Origin: Novosphingobium sp.
Lineage (GTDB): Bacteria; Pseudomonadota; Alphaproteobacteria; Sphingomonadales; Sphingomonadaceae
Reading direction: 5' to 3'
Assembly (NCBI GenBank): GCA_004211435.1
Contig: SECS01000010.1
Coordinates: forward strand, 1-44,008
DNA length: 44,008 bases
Numbering within the stretch: position 1 is the first letter of the stretch; each line of letters opens with the position of its first letter. The notes below the pieces were generated by a model, which was given only the letters and a program-made list of their open reading frames with translations, was not told the DNA's origin and did no database searches. This document shows, piece by piece, positions 36,071-44,008 of this stretch. Both the position numbers and the translations under genes were made by a program.

Positions 36071-36354
36071 CGATCAATCTCCATCACGGCCGGATAATTC
36101 GGGGGAAAGCGTCTCTCTGCCAAGCGCCGCAGCGACTAGCAAGCCGATGCGAAAGGCCGCGTTGGCGACAAAAATCGAGCCTATTCATGCAAGAGACATG
36201 ATTCCGTTCGCCATTCTACATTTTCTCGTATATGTCCAATGCTGCAGAGGAAAGCGTTGTGCGCGCAGCATGGACGCTTGCCCTGTCGCCTGGCGCGATT
36301 CGTCCGCGTTGCCAGGCTCGTTGGATGGGGCGAATTGAAGGTATACCTGGGTTT
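36071..36354. promoter_or_regulatory. 284-bp divergent leader between the phosphatase and cold-shock genes
   Basis: No supported gene. AT-rich patches lie at about 36160-36190 and 36210-36235. TTGGCG (36162-36167), 12 bp, CCTATTCA (36180-36187) is a candidate plus-strand promoter. If used, it gives a leader of about 160 nt for the cold-shock mRNA, as is common for cold-shock genes. Confidence 0.35.
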
Positions 36355-36966
36355 ATGGGTTTCGACAGAGGTCGTCGCGGTAGGGGACGCGACAAGCGGG
36401 ACGGTTTCGGTGAAGACGGCGGCGGCTTCGATCCGTTTGCCGGCGGTGGCGGCGGCGGCGGTGGTGGCGGCATGCCCGCCCAGGTCGTCGGCCAGGGCAA
36501 GGGTGTCGTCAAGTTCTTCAACTCGGGCAAGGGCTTCGGCTTCATCCAGCGCGATGAAGGCGGCGAAGACGTGTTCGTGCACATCAGCGCGGTCGAACGT
36601 GCCGGCCTCGAAGGCCTGGCCGAAGGCCAGCAGCTCGAGTTCACGCTGGTCGATCGCGGCGGCAAGATCTCGGCGAGCGACCTCGTGGTCGTCGGCGACG
36701 TCATCCCCGTGGAGAAGCGCGCGGAAGCTCCGCAGCGCTCGCTGACCGGTGAGAAGGCGACGGGCACGGTCAAGTTCTTCAACACCATGAAGGGCTTCGG
36801 CTTCATCACGCGTGATGACGGCCAGCCGGACGCTTTCGTCCACATCAGCGCGGTCGAGCGTTCGGGCATGTCCGCCCTGAACGAGGGCGACCGTCTCGAA
36901 TTCGATATCGAGGTGGATCGACGAGGCAAGTACTCGGCGGTCAACCTGGTGCCGCGTCAGGGCTGA
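36355..36966 (+). CDS. Double cold-shock-domain protein with glycine-rich head
   Basis: A 203-aa protein. Residues 1-40 are Arg/Gly-rich (MGFDRGRRGRGRDKRDGFG, then a run of glycines). Two cold-shock domains follow: about 48-112 (GVVKFFNSGKGFGFIQRD, EDVFVHISAVERAG) and about 138-200 (TGTVKFFNTMKGFGFITRD, DAFVHISAVERSG), each with intact RNP1 and RNP2 aromatic motifs. It should bind single-stranded nucleic acid as an RNA chaperone. Double-CSD proteins are an alphaproteobacterial form. The ATG at 36355 was chosen for the MGFDRGRRGR family N-terminus; longer frames to 36232 are not supported. Confidence 0.9.
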   Translation: MGFDRGRRGRGRDKRDGFGEDGGGFDPFAGGGGGGGGGGMPAQVVGQGKGVVKFFNSGKGFGFIQRDEGGEDVFVHISAVERAGLEGLAEGQQLEFTLVDRGGKISASDLVVVGDVIPVEKRAEAPQRSLTGEKATGTVKFFNTMKGFGFITRDDGQPDAFVHISAVERSGMSALNEGDRLEFDIEVDRRGKYSAVNLVPRQG

Positions 36967-37039
36967 CACCGCCGAAAAGGTTGTGGCGCACCCGCTTCCG
37001 GGCATTTGACCGGAAGCACGCGACAGAATAAACGCGCGC

Positions 37040-37084
37040 AAATGGCGGCCCCTAGGGTTTTCGAACCTCGGGGGGCCGCCATTT
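37040..37084. terminator. Long hairpin terminator between the cold-shock gene and argD
   Basis: AAATGGCGGCCC (37040-37051) pairs with GGGCCGCCATTT (37073-37084). An inner GGTT/AACC stem caps it with a TTCG tetraloop. T-rich sequence follows (TTTGTCGTTTGCGTTT). It stands 74 bp past the cold-shock stop and 46 bp before argD. Confidence 0.85.
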
Positions 37085-37130
37085 GTCGTTTGCGTTTCCT
37101 CTCGAATTCGAAATGCCGAAGGAATGTGAA

Positions 37131-38324
37131 ATGTCGATCACCCCGCTCATGCCCGTCTACCCTCGGACCGCCTTTCGGCCCGTCCGTGGTGAGCACTGCC
37201 ATCTGATCGGCGAGGACGGTCGGCGATACCTCGATTTCGCCGCGGGCATCGCGGTGAACGCGCTCGGCCATTCGCATGCGGGACTGATCGGCGCGATCCA
37301 GCATCAGGCCGCGACGCTGATGCACGTGTCCAACCTCTACGGCAGTCCGCAGGGCGAGGTGCTGGCACAGCGGCTGGTCGATCTGACCTTCGCCGACACC
37401 GTGTTCTTCGCCAATTCCGGCGCCGAGGCGGTCGAATGCGCGATCAAGACCGCGCGCGCCTATCACCAGCATGTCGGCAACAACCACAAGTTCGAACTGA
37501 TCACGTTCAATCAGGCCTTCCACGGCCGGACCCTCGCGACGATCAGCGCTTCGAGCCAGGAGAAGATGCACAAAGGCTTCGAGCCGCTGCTCCCAGGGTT
37601 CAAATACGTCGAGTTCAACGATCTCGACGCGGTCAAGGCCGCGATCGGCCCGAACACGGCCGGCTTCCTGATCGAACCCATCCAGGGCGAGGGCGGCATC
37701 CGCGCCGCTTCGGACGATTTCATGAAAGGCCTGCGCGCGCTCGCCGACGAGCACGACCTGATCCTGGCGCTCGACGAGGTCCAATGCGGCTATGGCCGCA
37801 GCGGCACCTTCTTCGCTTATGAACAGTATGGGATCACGCCCGATGTCGTTGCCTCCGCGAAAGGTATCGGCGGGGGCTTTCCGCTCGGAGCCTGTCTGGC
37901 CACGGAGAAGGCGGCACGCGGCATGGTGGCGGGCAGCCATGGCTCGACCTATGGCGGCAACCCGCTGGCAATGGCTGCGGGCGTCGCCGTTCTCGACGCC
38001 TTCGCCGCCGAGGACGTGCTCGCCAACGTGCGCGACAAGAGCGCGAAGATCGTCGGTCGGCTCGAACAGTTCATCGGCAACTATCCCGAGCTGTTCGAGG
38101 AAGTGCGCGGCCGTGGCCTGTTGCTCGGCGTCAAGCTCAAGGTCGAGCCGCGCGGCTTCGTCGCACACCTGCGCGACAATCACGGCGTGCTGACCGTATC
38201 GGGCGGTGACAACACGCTGCGCATCGTTCCGCCGCTCGTCATCGACGACAGCCACATCGACGAATTCATGGACAAGCTCTCGGCGGGTGCCGCGAGCTTC
38301 CCGCTGGAGCCCGCAGGACAATGA
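37131..38324 (+). CDS. argD: Acetylornithine aminotransferase
   Basis: A 397-aa class III PLP aminotransferase making acetylornithine in arginine synthesis (often also succinyl-diaminopimelate). The PLP lysine is Lys244 in [14 protein letters not shown]. Other blocks are [49 protein letters not shown] and [14 protein letters not shown]. The ATG at 37131 has AAGGAA upstream; upstream in-frame ATGs at 37083 and 37113 lack that spacing. The stop overlaps the argF start as ATGA. Confidence 0.95.
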   Translation: MSITPLMPVYPRTAFRPVRGEHCHLIGEDGRRYLDFAAGIAVNALGHSHAGLIGAIQHQAATLMHVSNLYGSPQGEVLAQRLVDLTFADTVFFANSGAEAVECAIKTARAYHQHVGNNHKFELITFNQAFHGRTLATISASSQEKMHKGFEPLLPGFKYVEFNDLDAVKAAIGPNTAGFLIEPIQGEGGIRAASDDFMKGLRALADEHDLILALDEVQCGYGRSGTFFAYEQYGITPDVVASAKGIGGGFPLGACLATEKAARGMVAGSHGSTYGGNPLAMAAGVAVLDAFAAEDVLANVRDKSAKIVGRLEQFIGNYPELFEEVRGRGLLLGVKLKVEPRGFVAHLRDNHGVLTVSGGDNTLRIVPPLVIDDSHIDEFMDKLSAGAASFPLEPAGQ

Positions 38325-39247
38325 CCCGGCACTTCATCGATCTTACCGACGCAGGCGGCGATGCCCTTGCGGCGATGCTCAACGACGCGCTCGACCGGAA
38401 GGCCGCGCGCGATTCCTGGCCCAAGGGCAAACCGGACGCGGATGCACCGCTCGACGGCCGTGTCCTGGCGATGATCTTCGAGAAGAACTCGACGCGCACG
38501 CGCGTTTCGTTCGACATGGCCATGCGCCAGCTCGGCGGCAGCGCGATCATCCTCGAGGCGGGCTCGACCCAGCTCGGTCGCGGCGAGACCGTGGCCGACA
38601 CGGCGCGCGTGCTGAGCCGCATGGTCGATGCGATCATGATCCGTACCGACGATCACGCCAAGATCGAGGAACTCGCACACCACGCCAGCGTTCCCGTGAT
38701 CAATGGCCTTACCGACCTCTCCCACCCGTGCCAGATCATGGCCGACCTGCTGACCGTAGTGGAGCGCGGCCACGCGCTGCCCGGGCTCCAGCTCGCCTGG
38801 CTGGGCGACGGCAACAACGTGCTGCACTCGCTGATCGAGGCGGCAGGTCTGATGAAGTTCACCGTTCGCGTCGGCGGTCCGGCGGGCTACGAGCCCGATG
38901 GCGGTTTCGTCGAGCGCGCGCGCGCGGCGGGCGGCGAAGTGATATTCACGCAGGACCCACGCGAGGCCGTGGCGGGCGCGCAGGTCGTGGTCACCGACAC
39001 CTGGGTCTCGATGGGCCAGGCCGGCGGCGACGTCCACATCGCGGCGATGCAGCCATATCAGGTCGATGCCGGGCTGATGGGCGCGGCCGCCCAGGACGCG
39101 ATCTTCATGCACTGCCTGCCCGCGCACCGCGGCGAGGAAGTGACCGACGAAGTCATGGACGGGCCGCAGTCGGTCATCTGGGACGAGGCGGAGAACCGCA
39201 TTCATGCCCAGAAGTCGATCCTGCGCTGGGTCTTCGGCCAGATTTGA
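38321..39247 (+). CDS. argF: Ornithine carbamoyltransferase
   Basis: A 308-aa enzyme joining ornithine and carbamoyl phosphate to citrulline. The carbamoyl-phosphate motif STRTR begins at residue 57, HPCQ is at 135-138, and HCLP is at 264-267 in [23 protein letters not shown] is the ornithine loop. It is translationally coupled to argD and 4 bp before hslO, so the three form an operon. Confidence 0.96.
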   Translation: MTRHFIDLTDAGGDALAAMLNDALDRKAARDSWPKGKPDADAPLDGRVLAMIFEKNSTRTRVSFDMAMRQLGGSAIILEAGSTQLGRGETVADTARVLSRMVDAIMIRTDDHAKIEELAHHASVPVINGLTDLSHPCQIMADLLTVVERGHALPGLQLAWLGDGNNVLHSLIEAAGLMKFTVRVGGPAGYEPDGGFVERARAAGGEVIFTQDPREAVAGAQVVVTDTWVSMGQAGGDVHIAAMQPYQVDAGLMGAAAQDAIFMHCLPAHRGEEVTDEVMDGPQSVIWDEAENRIHAQKSILRWVFGQI

Positions 39248-39251
39248 CGTC

Positions 39252-40166
39252 ATGAAACACGAGGCCGCCCTGCCCGAAGGCGAGACCGGTTTCGACCGGG
39301 TGCTCGCCTTCGCGCTACCGCAACGCGACGCCCGCGGCCGCGTGGTGCGGCTCGGCCCCGCGCTCGACACGATTCTCTCGGCGCACGAATATCCGACCGC
39401 GATCCGCCATCTTTTGGCAGAAGCGCTGGTGCTGACCGCGCTGATCGGATCGCTGCTCAAGGACGAAGCCGGCCAGTTGACGATCCAGGCCCAGGCCCAG
39501 AACCGGGGCGGCATCGTCGATCTGCTCGTCTGCGACTACCGTGCCGGGGAAGTCCGCGGCTATGTCCGCTTCGATCCCGAGCGACTGGCCGCGCTCGAAA
39601 CCTATCCGACGATCACGGCACTGTTCGGCGCCGATGCCTATCTGGCGCTGACCTTCGATCTCGCCACAACCAAGCAGCGCTATCAGGGCATCGTCCCGCT
39701 CGAAGGCGAATCGCTGGCGGAGGCCTGCCAGTCCTATTTCGCTCAGTCCGAACAGATCCCGACGCTGATCCGCACGGGAATCCGCTGGGATGGTCACCAC
39801 TGTGTCGCCGCGGGTCTGCTGGTCCAGCATCTGCCCGAGGGCGAAGAAGGCCGGGAACGCCTGCACGTCCGGCTCGACCACCCCGAATGGGAGCATGTGG
39901 CGACGCTGGCCGGGAGCACCCGGCACGAAGAGCTCGTCGACCCGGCACTCTCGCTCGAGGCGCTGGTCTGGCGGCTGTTCCACGAGGAAGACGAGGTCCG
40001 CGTCGAACGGCTCGATCCCCTGACGCGCGGCTGCCGTTGCAGCGCCGAATATTACGAAGGCGTGCTTTCGCGGTTCCCCGAAGAGGACCGCCAGGACATG
40101 CGCGGCGAGGACGGAATGATCTCTGTCGACTGCGCGTTCTGCTCGCGGATCTTCAAGATCGCTTGA
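39252..40166 (+). CDS. hslO: Redox-regulated chaperone Hsp33
   Basis: A 304-aa oxidative-stress holdase. The C-terminal zinc switch is intact: Cys261 and Cys263 (CRC), then 30 residues, then Cys294 and Cys297 (CAFC). On oxidation the zinc is lost, disulfides form, and the chaperone becomes active. The N-terminal domain has ALDTILSAHEYPTAIRHLLAEALVLTALIG, typical of the family. The ATG at 39252 follows argF by 4 bp; the earlier frame start at 39204 lies inside argF. Confidence 0.95.
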   Translation: MKHEAALPEGETGFDRVLAFALPQRDARGRVVRLGPALDTILSAHEYPTAIRHLLAEALVLTALIGSLLKDEAGQLTIQAQAQNRGGIVDLLVCDYRAGEVRGYVRFDPERLAALETYPTITALFGADAYLALTFDLATTKQRYQGIVPLEGESLAEACQSYFAQSEQIPTLIRTGIRWDGHHCVAAGLLVQHLPEGEEGRERLHVRLDHPEWEHVATLAGSTRHEELVDPALSLEALVWRLFHEEDEVRVERLDPLTRGCRCSAEYYEGVLSRFPEEDRQDMRGEDGMISVDCAFCSRIFKIA

Positions 40167-40293
40167 AAATCAGCACTTCATCGCTCATATTGCACGCTTG
40201 ATCGGTGCGGAACTTATCCTGACCATTTCACTGCACAGATCGCGGTGAAGATCAGGAACCACCAACCTCAAGCCGACGCGACGGGACCTAGGG

Positions 40294-40698
40294 ATGAAAA
40301 GCCGGATGCGAATTGCTGTGGCGGCAACGGGCATGCTCGTCGCGCTCGCCGCACCCTCGGCGGCGCAGCGACCTGCGCTCGCCATGCTCGGCCAGCTCGA
40401 GGCGGGCCGCTGGGAACTGCGTATCCGTGACACAGGCTCGGTCGAACGCCTGTGTCTTCCCGATATCCGCCGACTCATCCAGCTGCGCCATCCCGCAGAC
40501 AGCTGCGAGCGGCTGGTCGTCGACGACGGCGCCAGCGAGGTCACCGTGCAATACACCTGTCGCGGCCGCGGATATGGCCGCACCCATATCCGACGCGAGA
40601 CCAACAGGCTCGTCCAGATCGACAGCCAGGGCATCGCCGACGGCCTGCCCTTCTCTTTCGCCGCCGAGGCACGCAAGGTCGGTGATTGCGCGACCTGA
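40294..40698 (+). CDS. Small secreted DUF3617-like protein
   Basis: A 134-aa exported protein with a signal peptide (MRIAVAATGMLVALAAPSAA, cleavage near residue 24). The mature sequence has GRWELRIRDTG, CLPDIRRLIQLRHP, SCERLVVDDGASEVTVQYTC and GYGRTHIRRETNRLVQIDSQG, a pattern I associate with DUF3617-like proteins of sphingomonads. Cys54, Cys71, Cys89 and Cys132 (approximate) could pair in the periplasm. AGGG lies directly before the ATG at 40294; ATG at 40306 is an alternative start. Function unknown. Confidence 0.7.
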   Translation: MKSRMRIAVAATGMLVALAAPSAAQRPALAMLGQLEAGRWELRIRDTGSVERLCLPDIRRLIQLRHPADSCERLVVDDGASEVTVQYTCRGRGYGRTHIRRETNRLVQIDSQGIADGLPFSFAAEARKVGDCAT

Positions 40699-40704
40699 GC
40701 CCGG

Positions 40705-40733
40705 TTGCCAGGCTGGCACCGAGGGGCTAGCCC
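40705..40733 (+). promoter_or_regulatory. Predicted leaderless promoter of queC
   Basis: TTGCCA (40705-40710), 15 bp, GCTAGCCC (40726-40733). The -10 ends 6 bp before the queC ATG, and no SD is present, so transcription should begin at or next to the ATG. Confidence 0.5.
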
Positions 40734-40739
40734 GGAACG

Positions 40740-41441
40740 ATGTCGACACTTCCCCCGGGTAATGGCCGAGAGGCCGTGGTGCTGCTGTCGGGCGGCCTGG
40801 ACTCCATGGTCGTCGCCGGTCTCGCACGCGAAGCCGGCTATCGCGTCAACGCCCTGACGATCGACTACAACCAGCGTCACCGGCGCGAGCTCGATGCCGC
40901 GCGGACGATCGCGCAGGACATCGGCGCAGCGCGACACGTGATCCTGCCGCTCGACCTGCGCCAGTTCGGCGGTTCGGCGCTCACCGACGATATCGCCGTT
41001 CCCAAAGACGGGGTCGCCGAAGACGTCATCCCGGTCACCTATGTGCCCGCGCGGAATCTCGTGTTCCTGTCGCTGACGCTGGCCTGGGCCGAGGCGCTCT
41101 CGGCGCGCGACATCTTCATCGGCGTCAACGCGCTCGACTATTCGGGCTATCCCGATTGCCGGCCCGAATTCATCGCCGGTTTCGCCGATCTCGCCGACCT
41201 GGCGACCAAGGCGGGCGCCGAAGGCGAACGCTTCGCGATCCACGCGCCGCTCCAGTTTCTCGGCAAGGCCGAGATCGCGCAGGAAGCGCACCGCCTGGGC
41301 TTCGATCCTGCCATGAGCTGGTCGTGCTACGATCCGCAGCCCGACGGCCGCGCCTGCGGGCGCTGCGACAGTTGCCGGCTGCGCCGCGCGGGCTTCGCCG
41401 ATGCGGGCCTCGTGGATGGCACCCTCTATGCTGCAGACTGA
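40740..41441 (+). CDS. queC: 7-cyano-7-deazaguanine (preQ0) synthase
   Basis: A 233-aa ATP-dependent enzyme converting 7-carboxy-7-deazaguanine to preQ0 in queuosine synthesis. The PP-loop SGGLDS is at 17-22. YVPARNLVFLSLTLAWAEAL and IGVNALDYSGYPDCRPEFI are QueC signatures. The C-terminal zinc site is Cys196, Cys206, Cys209 and Cys212. The MFS gene starts inside its last codons. No other queuosine gene is in the window. Confidence 0.96.
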   Translation: MSTLPPGNGREAVVLLSGGLDSMVVAGLAREAGYRVNALTIDYNQRHRRELDAARTIAQDIGAARHVILPLDLRQFGGSALTDDIAVPKDGVAEDVIPVTYVPARNLVFLSLTLAWAEALSARDIFIGVNALDYSGYPDCRPEFIAGFADLADLATKAGAEGERFAIHAPLQFLGKAEIAQEAHRLGFDPAMSWSCYDPQPDGRACGRCDSCRLRRAGFADAGLVDGTLYAAD

Positions 41442-42993
41442 ACCGGCGCCCATCGCCCAGGAAGATCGCGAGCCCGCGGTCGAGAGCGAGCCTTATCGCT
41501 TCTACGTGCTCGGCGTGTTGATGCTGGTCTATGCGCTGAACTTCATCGACCGCCAGCTCATCACCATCCTCGCGCCCGACCTCAAGCGCGATCTCGGCAT
41601 CAGCGACAGCGATTTCGGCTTTCTCTATGGGACGGCCTTCGGGGTGTTCTATGCCGTGTTCGGCATCCCGCTGGGCAAGCTCGCCGACCACTGGTCGCGC
41701 GTGCGACTGCTCGCCGTAGGCCTGGCGCTGTGGTCCGCGCTGACCACGCTGTCGGGCTTCGCCAAGAACTTCACCCAACTCGGTGCCGCACGCATCGGCG
41801 TGGGCATCGGCGAAGCCACCGCCAGCCCTTGCGCCTATTCGCTGGTCAGCGACTATTTTCCGCCGCGGCGACGCGCGCTGGCCCTGTCGATCTATTCGGC
41901 GGGCCTCTACGTCGGCGGCGGCATTTCGCTCGCTTTCGGCAGTTCGATCGCCGCAGAATGGAACGCGCATTTCATCGACGGCAGCGCGCCGCTCGGCCTG
42001 GTCGGCTGGCAGGTCGCCTTCATGACGATGGGCGTTCCCGGCCTCTTGCTGGCCCTGCTGGTGACGACCATGCGCGAGCCCCCGCGCGGGCGCTTCGATC
42101 CACCCCACGACGGGCCCGAGACGGCACCGGTGAAGCCCCTGGCCGACTTCGTGCGCTCGCTCGAAAGCGTGCTGCCGCCTTTCACGCTGATCGCCGCCGG
42201 TCGCCACGGCATCGGCGCGCTACTGGTCAACGCCGCCGGCGCTGTGACCGCGTGCCTGCTCGTCTGGGGCATGCAGCGACTGACCGGCGACCTCGTCCAG
42301 TGGATCGCCTTCGCGCTCGGATGCTATGCAGTGTTTTCGTGGGGCCAGAACCTGCGCCTGCGCGACAGCGCGACTTTCGATGCCGTCTGCCGCTCGCGCG
42401 CGCTGGTCGGCGTCACGCTCGGCTATGGGCTCGTCACGATCGTCGGCTATGCGATGACCGCCTTCGCGCCACTCTATGCGATCGAGGTGCTTGGCGCCGA
42501 TGCGCGCGAGGCAGGCTTCTGGCTAGGCGGCGCGGGCACGCTGGGCGGGATCATCGGCGTCGTCGGTTCGGGTGCCCTCGCAGACAGACTGGCTGGCAGC
42601 ACGCACAATCACCGTCGGGTTTGGGTGATCGCCGGGACCGCGATCGGGTCCGCACTGCTTTACGCCCTGATGTTCACCGCCAGCGACCGCCCGGTCTACT
42701 ATGCCCTGAATTTCATCGGCTGGATTTTCTTCGCCGGCACGCTCGGCGGATCGTCGGGCGCTGTGGTCAATGCCGTGCCCGCGCGCGTGCGCGGGATCGC
42801 CACGGCCGGCTTCGTCCTCGGATCGACGCTGCTCGGGCTGGCGCTCGGCCCCTATTCGGCGGGCAAGTTCTCGGCCCTGCTCGGTGGGCTCGGCAACGGA
42901 CTGCTCGTCCTGCTGGTCGTCGTGCCGTTCGGCTTGATCGCGCTCGCCGTAGCCGAGCGCGATCTTCGCCGTAGGGCCATCACCCCCGCGTAA
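41428..42993 (+). CDS. MFS transporter, spinster-like
   Basis: A 521-aa major facilitator with 12 apparent membrane segments. Signatures near the N-terminus are VYALNFIDRQLITILAP, GTAFGVFYAVFGIPLGKLAD (loop 2-3 motif) and GIGEATASPCAYSLVSDYF, as in the spinster-like group frequent in sphingomonads. The substrate is unknown; hydrophobic or aromatic compounds are plausible. The ATG at 41428 overlaps queC by 14 bp and has GGATGG upstream; the ATG at 41401 would overlap more. The stop overlaps the convergent sodC stop by 14 bp. Confidence 0.88.
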   Translation: MLQTEPAPIAQEDREPAVESEPYRFYVLGVLMLVYALNFIDRQLITILAPDLKRDLGISDSDFGFLYGTAFGVFYAVFGIPLGKLADHWSRVRLLAVGLALWSALTTLSGFAKNFTQLGAARIGVGIGEATASPCAYSLVSDYFPPRRRALALSIYSAGLYVGGGISLAFGSSIAAEWNAHFIDGSAPLGLVGWQVAFMTMGVPGLLLALLVTTMREPPRGRFDPPHDGPETAPVKPLADFVRSLESVLPPFTLIAAGRHGIGALLVNAAGAVTACLLVWGMQRLTGDLVQWIAFALGCYAVFSWGQNLRLRDSATFDAVCRSRALVGVTLGYGLVTIVGYAMTAFAPLYAIEVLGADAREAGFWLGGAGTLGGIIGVVGSGALADRLAGSTHNHRRVWVIAGTAIGSALLYALMFTASDRPVYYALNFIGWIFFAGTLGGSSGAVVNAVPARVRGIATAGFVLGSTLLGLALGPYSAGKFSALLGGLGNGLLVLLVVVPFGLIALAVAERDLRRRAITPA

Positions 42994-43531
42994 GCACACC
43001 GCAGGCGACGCGACCGCCGCTGTTGCCGCTTGGATCGGTGCGGTTGTCATCGGGGCTGGCGTGGATCACCACGGCGGTGCCGTCGGCATCGAACAGAGCG
43101 GCCGTGAGCTGTGCGGCCGTCCCTGTCAGGCCTGCGGTCAGGGCGCCCTTGCCGTCGGTTCCGGCAATCAGGTTGGGCAGATCGCCCAGGTGCGGTCCCT
43201 GCGGATTGGCCGTGCCATGCAGCTTGCCGTGCGGATTGAGATGGCCACCGGCCGTCGAGAAATCGGGCGCCTCGCACTTGCCCACCGTGTGCAGATGCGC
43301 GCCGTGCGCGCCCGGCGCCACACCGGTTACTTCGATCTTCAGTTCCCACCGGCCGTTGCGATTGGCGATCCAGGCCTTGCCGCGCGGCGTGCCGTCGACC
43401 GCCTTGAGCGTGGCGCTGGCAAGCGCGGCGGGACGGGCGGCACGCGTGGGCTTCGCATTGGCCGCGACGACAAGTGCCGACGTGACAAGCGCGCCAGCAG
43501 CGAGCAGCAGGGGTAGGGTTTTGGTCTTCAT
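42980..43531 (-). CDS. sodC: Periplasmic Cu/Zn superoxide dismutase
   Basis: A 183-aa enzyme dismutating superoxide in the periplasm. A signal peptide covers residues 1-25 (cleavage near VAANA). Copper ligands are His79, His81, His97 and His157; zinc ligands are His97, His105, His114 and Asp117. Cys86 and Cys177 should form the conserved disulfide. The ATG at 43531 has a strong SD (GGAGG) and follows a promoter at 43558-43585. A longer frame to 43618 crosses the upstream terminator and is not supported. Confidence 0.96.
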   Translation of the reverse strand: MKTKTLPLLLAAGALVTSALVVAANAKPTRAARPAALASATLKAVDGTPRGKAWIANRNGRWELKIEVTGVAPGAHGAHLHTVGKCEAPDFSTAGGHLNPHGKLHGTANPQGPHLGDLPNLIAGTDGKGALTAGLTGTAAQLTAALFDADGTAVVIHASPDDNRTDPSGNSGGRVACGVLTRG

Positions 43532-43557
43532 GTGGGGCCTCCGGCTAGACGCCCCGC

Positions 43558-43585
43558 ATCCTAGTGAAGGGCCGTGCACGCACAA
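43558..43585 (-). promoter_or_regulatory. Predicted sodC promoter
   Basis: On the minus strand: TTGTGC, 14 bp, ACTAGGAT, the same layout as the other predicted promoters. The start near 43551 gives a leader of about 20 nt that contains GGAGG. The -35 lies 8 bp from the ompA terminator stem. Confidence 0.5.
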
Positions 43586-43592
43586 CGAAAAA

Positions 43593-43614
43593 GGGGCCGG
43601 ATTGCTCCGGCCCC
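43593..43614 (-). terminator. Rho-independent terminator of the OmpA-family gene
   Basis: GGGGCCGGA (43593-43601) pairs with TCCGGCCCC (43606-43614), loop TTGC. On the minus strand it is followed by CCTTTTTCGTTG. It ends the ompA transcript 26 bp after its stop and shields the sodC promoter. Confidence 0.92.
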
Positions 43615-43639
43615 CCAATCGTTTTGCCCTGTCGGGAAC

Positions 43640-44008
43640 TTACTGACCCGAACCCGGACCGTAAGTGATCTCGACGCGACGGTTCTGCAGCTCGCGCACG
43701 CCGTCCGCAGTCGGGACGCGCGGGTTGCTTTCACCGAAGGCCTGGCCGGTGATCGAGCCGTCGGGAATGCCACGGGCGCCCAGATACGAGCGGACCGAGG
43801 TGTTACGACGCTCGGACAGGCCGAGGTTGTACTGGACGGTACCCGAACGGTCAGCATAGCCAGCCAGCATGATCGGAACGCGATCGCAGTTGGCATAGGC
43901 GCTGATCGCGCTGTCGAGGATCGTCGCGGCCTCCGGCGTGATGTCCGACTTATCCCAGTCGAAGAACACGATGTACGGACCCTTGTTGCACACAGCCTGC
44001 GGCGGAGG
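43640..44008 (-). CDS. OmpA-family protein, C-terminal peptidoglycan-binding domain (5' end outside window)
   Basis: The last 122 codons of an outer-membrane OmpA-like protein, open to the window edge. The Pro-rich hinge PPPQAVCNKGPYIVFFDWDKSD leads into the OmpA/Pal/MotB domain with LAGYADRSGTVQYNLGLSERR, which contains the Asp and Arg that bind diaminopimelate of peptidoglycan, then VRSYLGARGI, GQAFGESNPRVPTADG and the C-terminal QNRRVEITYGPGSGQ. The Cys pair (VCNKG and YANCDR) matches sphingomonad OmpA. The beta-barrel half lies beyond 44008. It tethers the outer membrane to the cell wall. Confidence 0.93.
   Translation of the reverse strand, partial: PPPQAVCNKGPYIVFFDWDKSDITPEAATILDSAISAYANCDRVPIMLAGYADRSGTVQYNLGLSERRNTSVRSYLGARGIPDGSITGQAFGESNPRVPTADGVRELQNRRVEITYGPGSGQ

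Overview
The window is GC-rich, densely packed chromosomal DNA from an alphaproteobacterium, most likely a member of the Sphingomonadales (Novosphingobium/Sphingomonas-like). The indications are a MipZ-type ParA ATPase, a TonB-ExbB-ExbD-ExbD cluster, a PgmG-type phosphomannomutase, a spinster-like MFS carrier, an argD-argF-hslO operon, a double cold-shock-domain protein with a glycine-rich head, and a typical sphingomonad OmpA C-terminus. Almost all of it is housekeeping. I see no tRNA, rRNA, CRISPR array, prophage or intact insertion sequence. The genus assignment is inference from protein types, not from a database search.

Layout: 1-4256 is the end of ribF followed by ileS-lspA-BamF-like lipoprotein (translation, lipoprotein processing, outer-membrane assembly). 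4388-6056 holds an EF-hand protein, an unrecognised 49-aa gene and a CsgG-like protein. 6205-9704 has panC divergent from mipZ, a membrane J-protein and pgmG. 9815-13464 has a BON-domain protein divergent from an Lhr-like DNA-repair helicase. 13532-16169 (minus strand) is tonB-exbB-exbD-exbD. 16507-21731 has a secreted unknown, homoserine dehydrogenase, glpX, prs and an inositol-monophosphatase-family histidinol phosphatase. 21762-24247 is the most accessory-like segment: a small ABM-domain protein, a secreted alpha/beta hydrolase and a divergent MarR regulator with a clear operator. 24381-29575 has rpmI-rplT, an AraC regulator and pheS-pheT. 29714-33462 has an aldose-1-epimerase-like protein, prfC, a flavin-nucleotide-binding protein and an endonuclease/phosphatase. 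33551-35480 is a sigma-54-driven glnB-amtB ammonium module. 35639-40166 has a DSP-like phosphatase, the cold-shock protein and argD-argF-hslO. 40294-44008 has a DUF3617-like protein, queC, an MFS carrier, Cu/Zn superoxide dismutase and the 3' end of an OmpA-family gene.

The best non-obvious signals are regulatory. (1) A recurrent promoter form, TTGNNN, 14-15 bp, then NCTANNNN, stands ahead of at least eight genes. In three of them (marR, the flavin-binding protein, queC) the -10 lies so close to the ATG that the mRNA should be leaderless. (2) There is a textbook sigma-54 site before glnB. (3) A 6-5-6 bp dyad abuts the marR -35. (4) Three exact-register 9-bp direct repeats and an 8-bp-arm palindrome precede the ABM gene. 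(5) Two REP-like dispersed palindromes are present, including one with 29-nt arms. I found no convincing wholly new multi-gene system; the small 49-aa gene and the hydrolase/MarR/ABM segment are the best leads.
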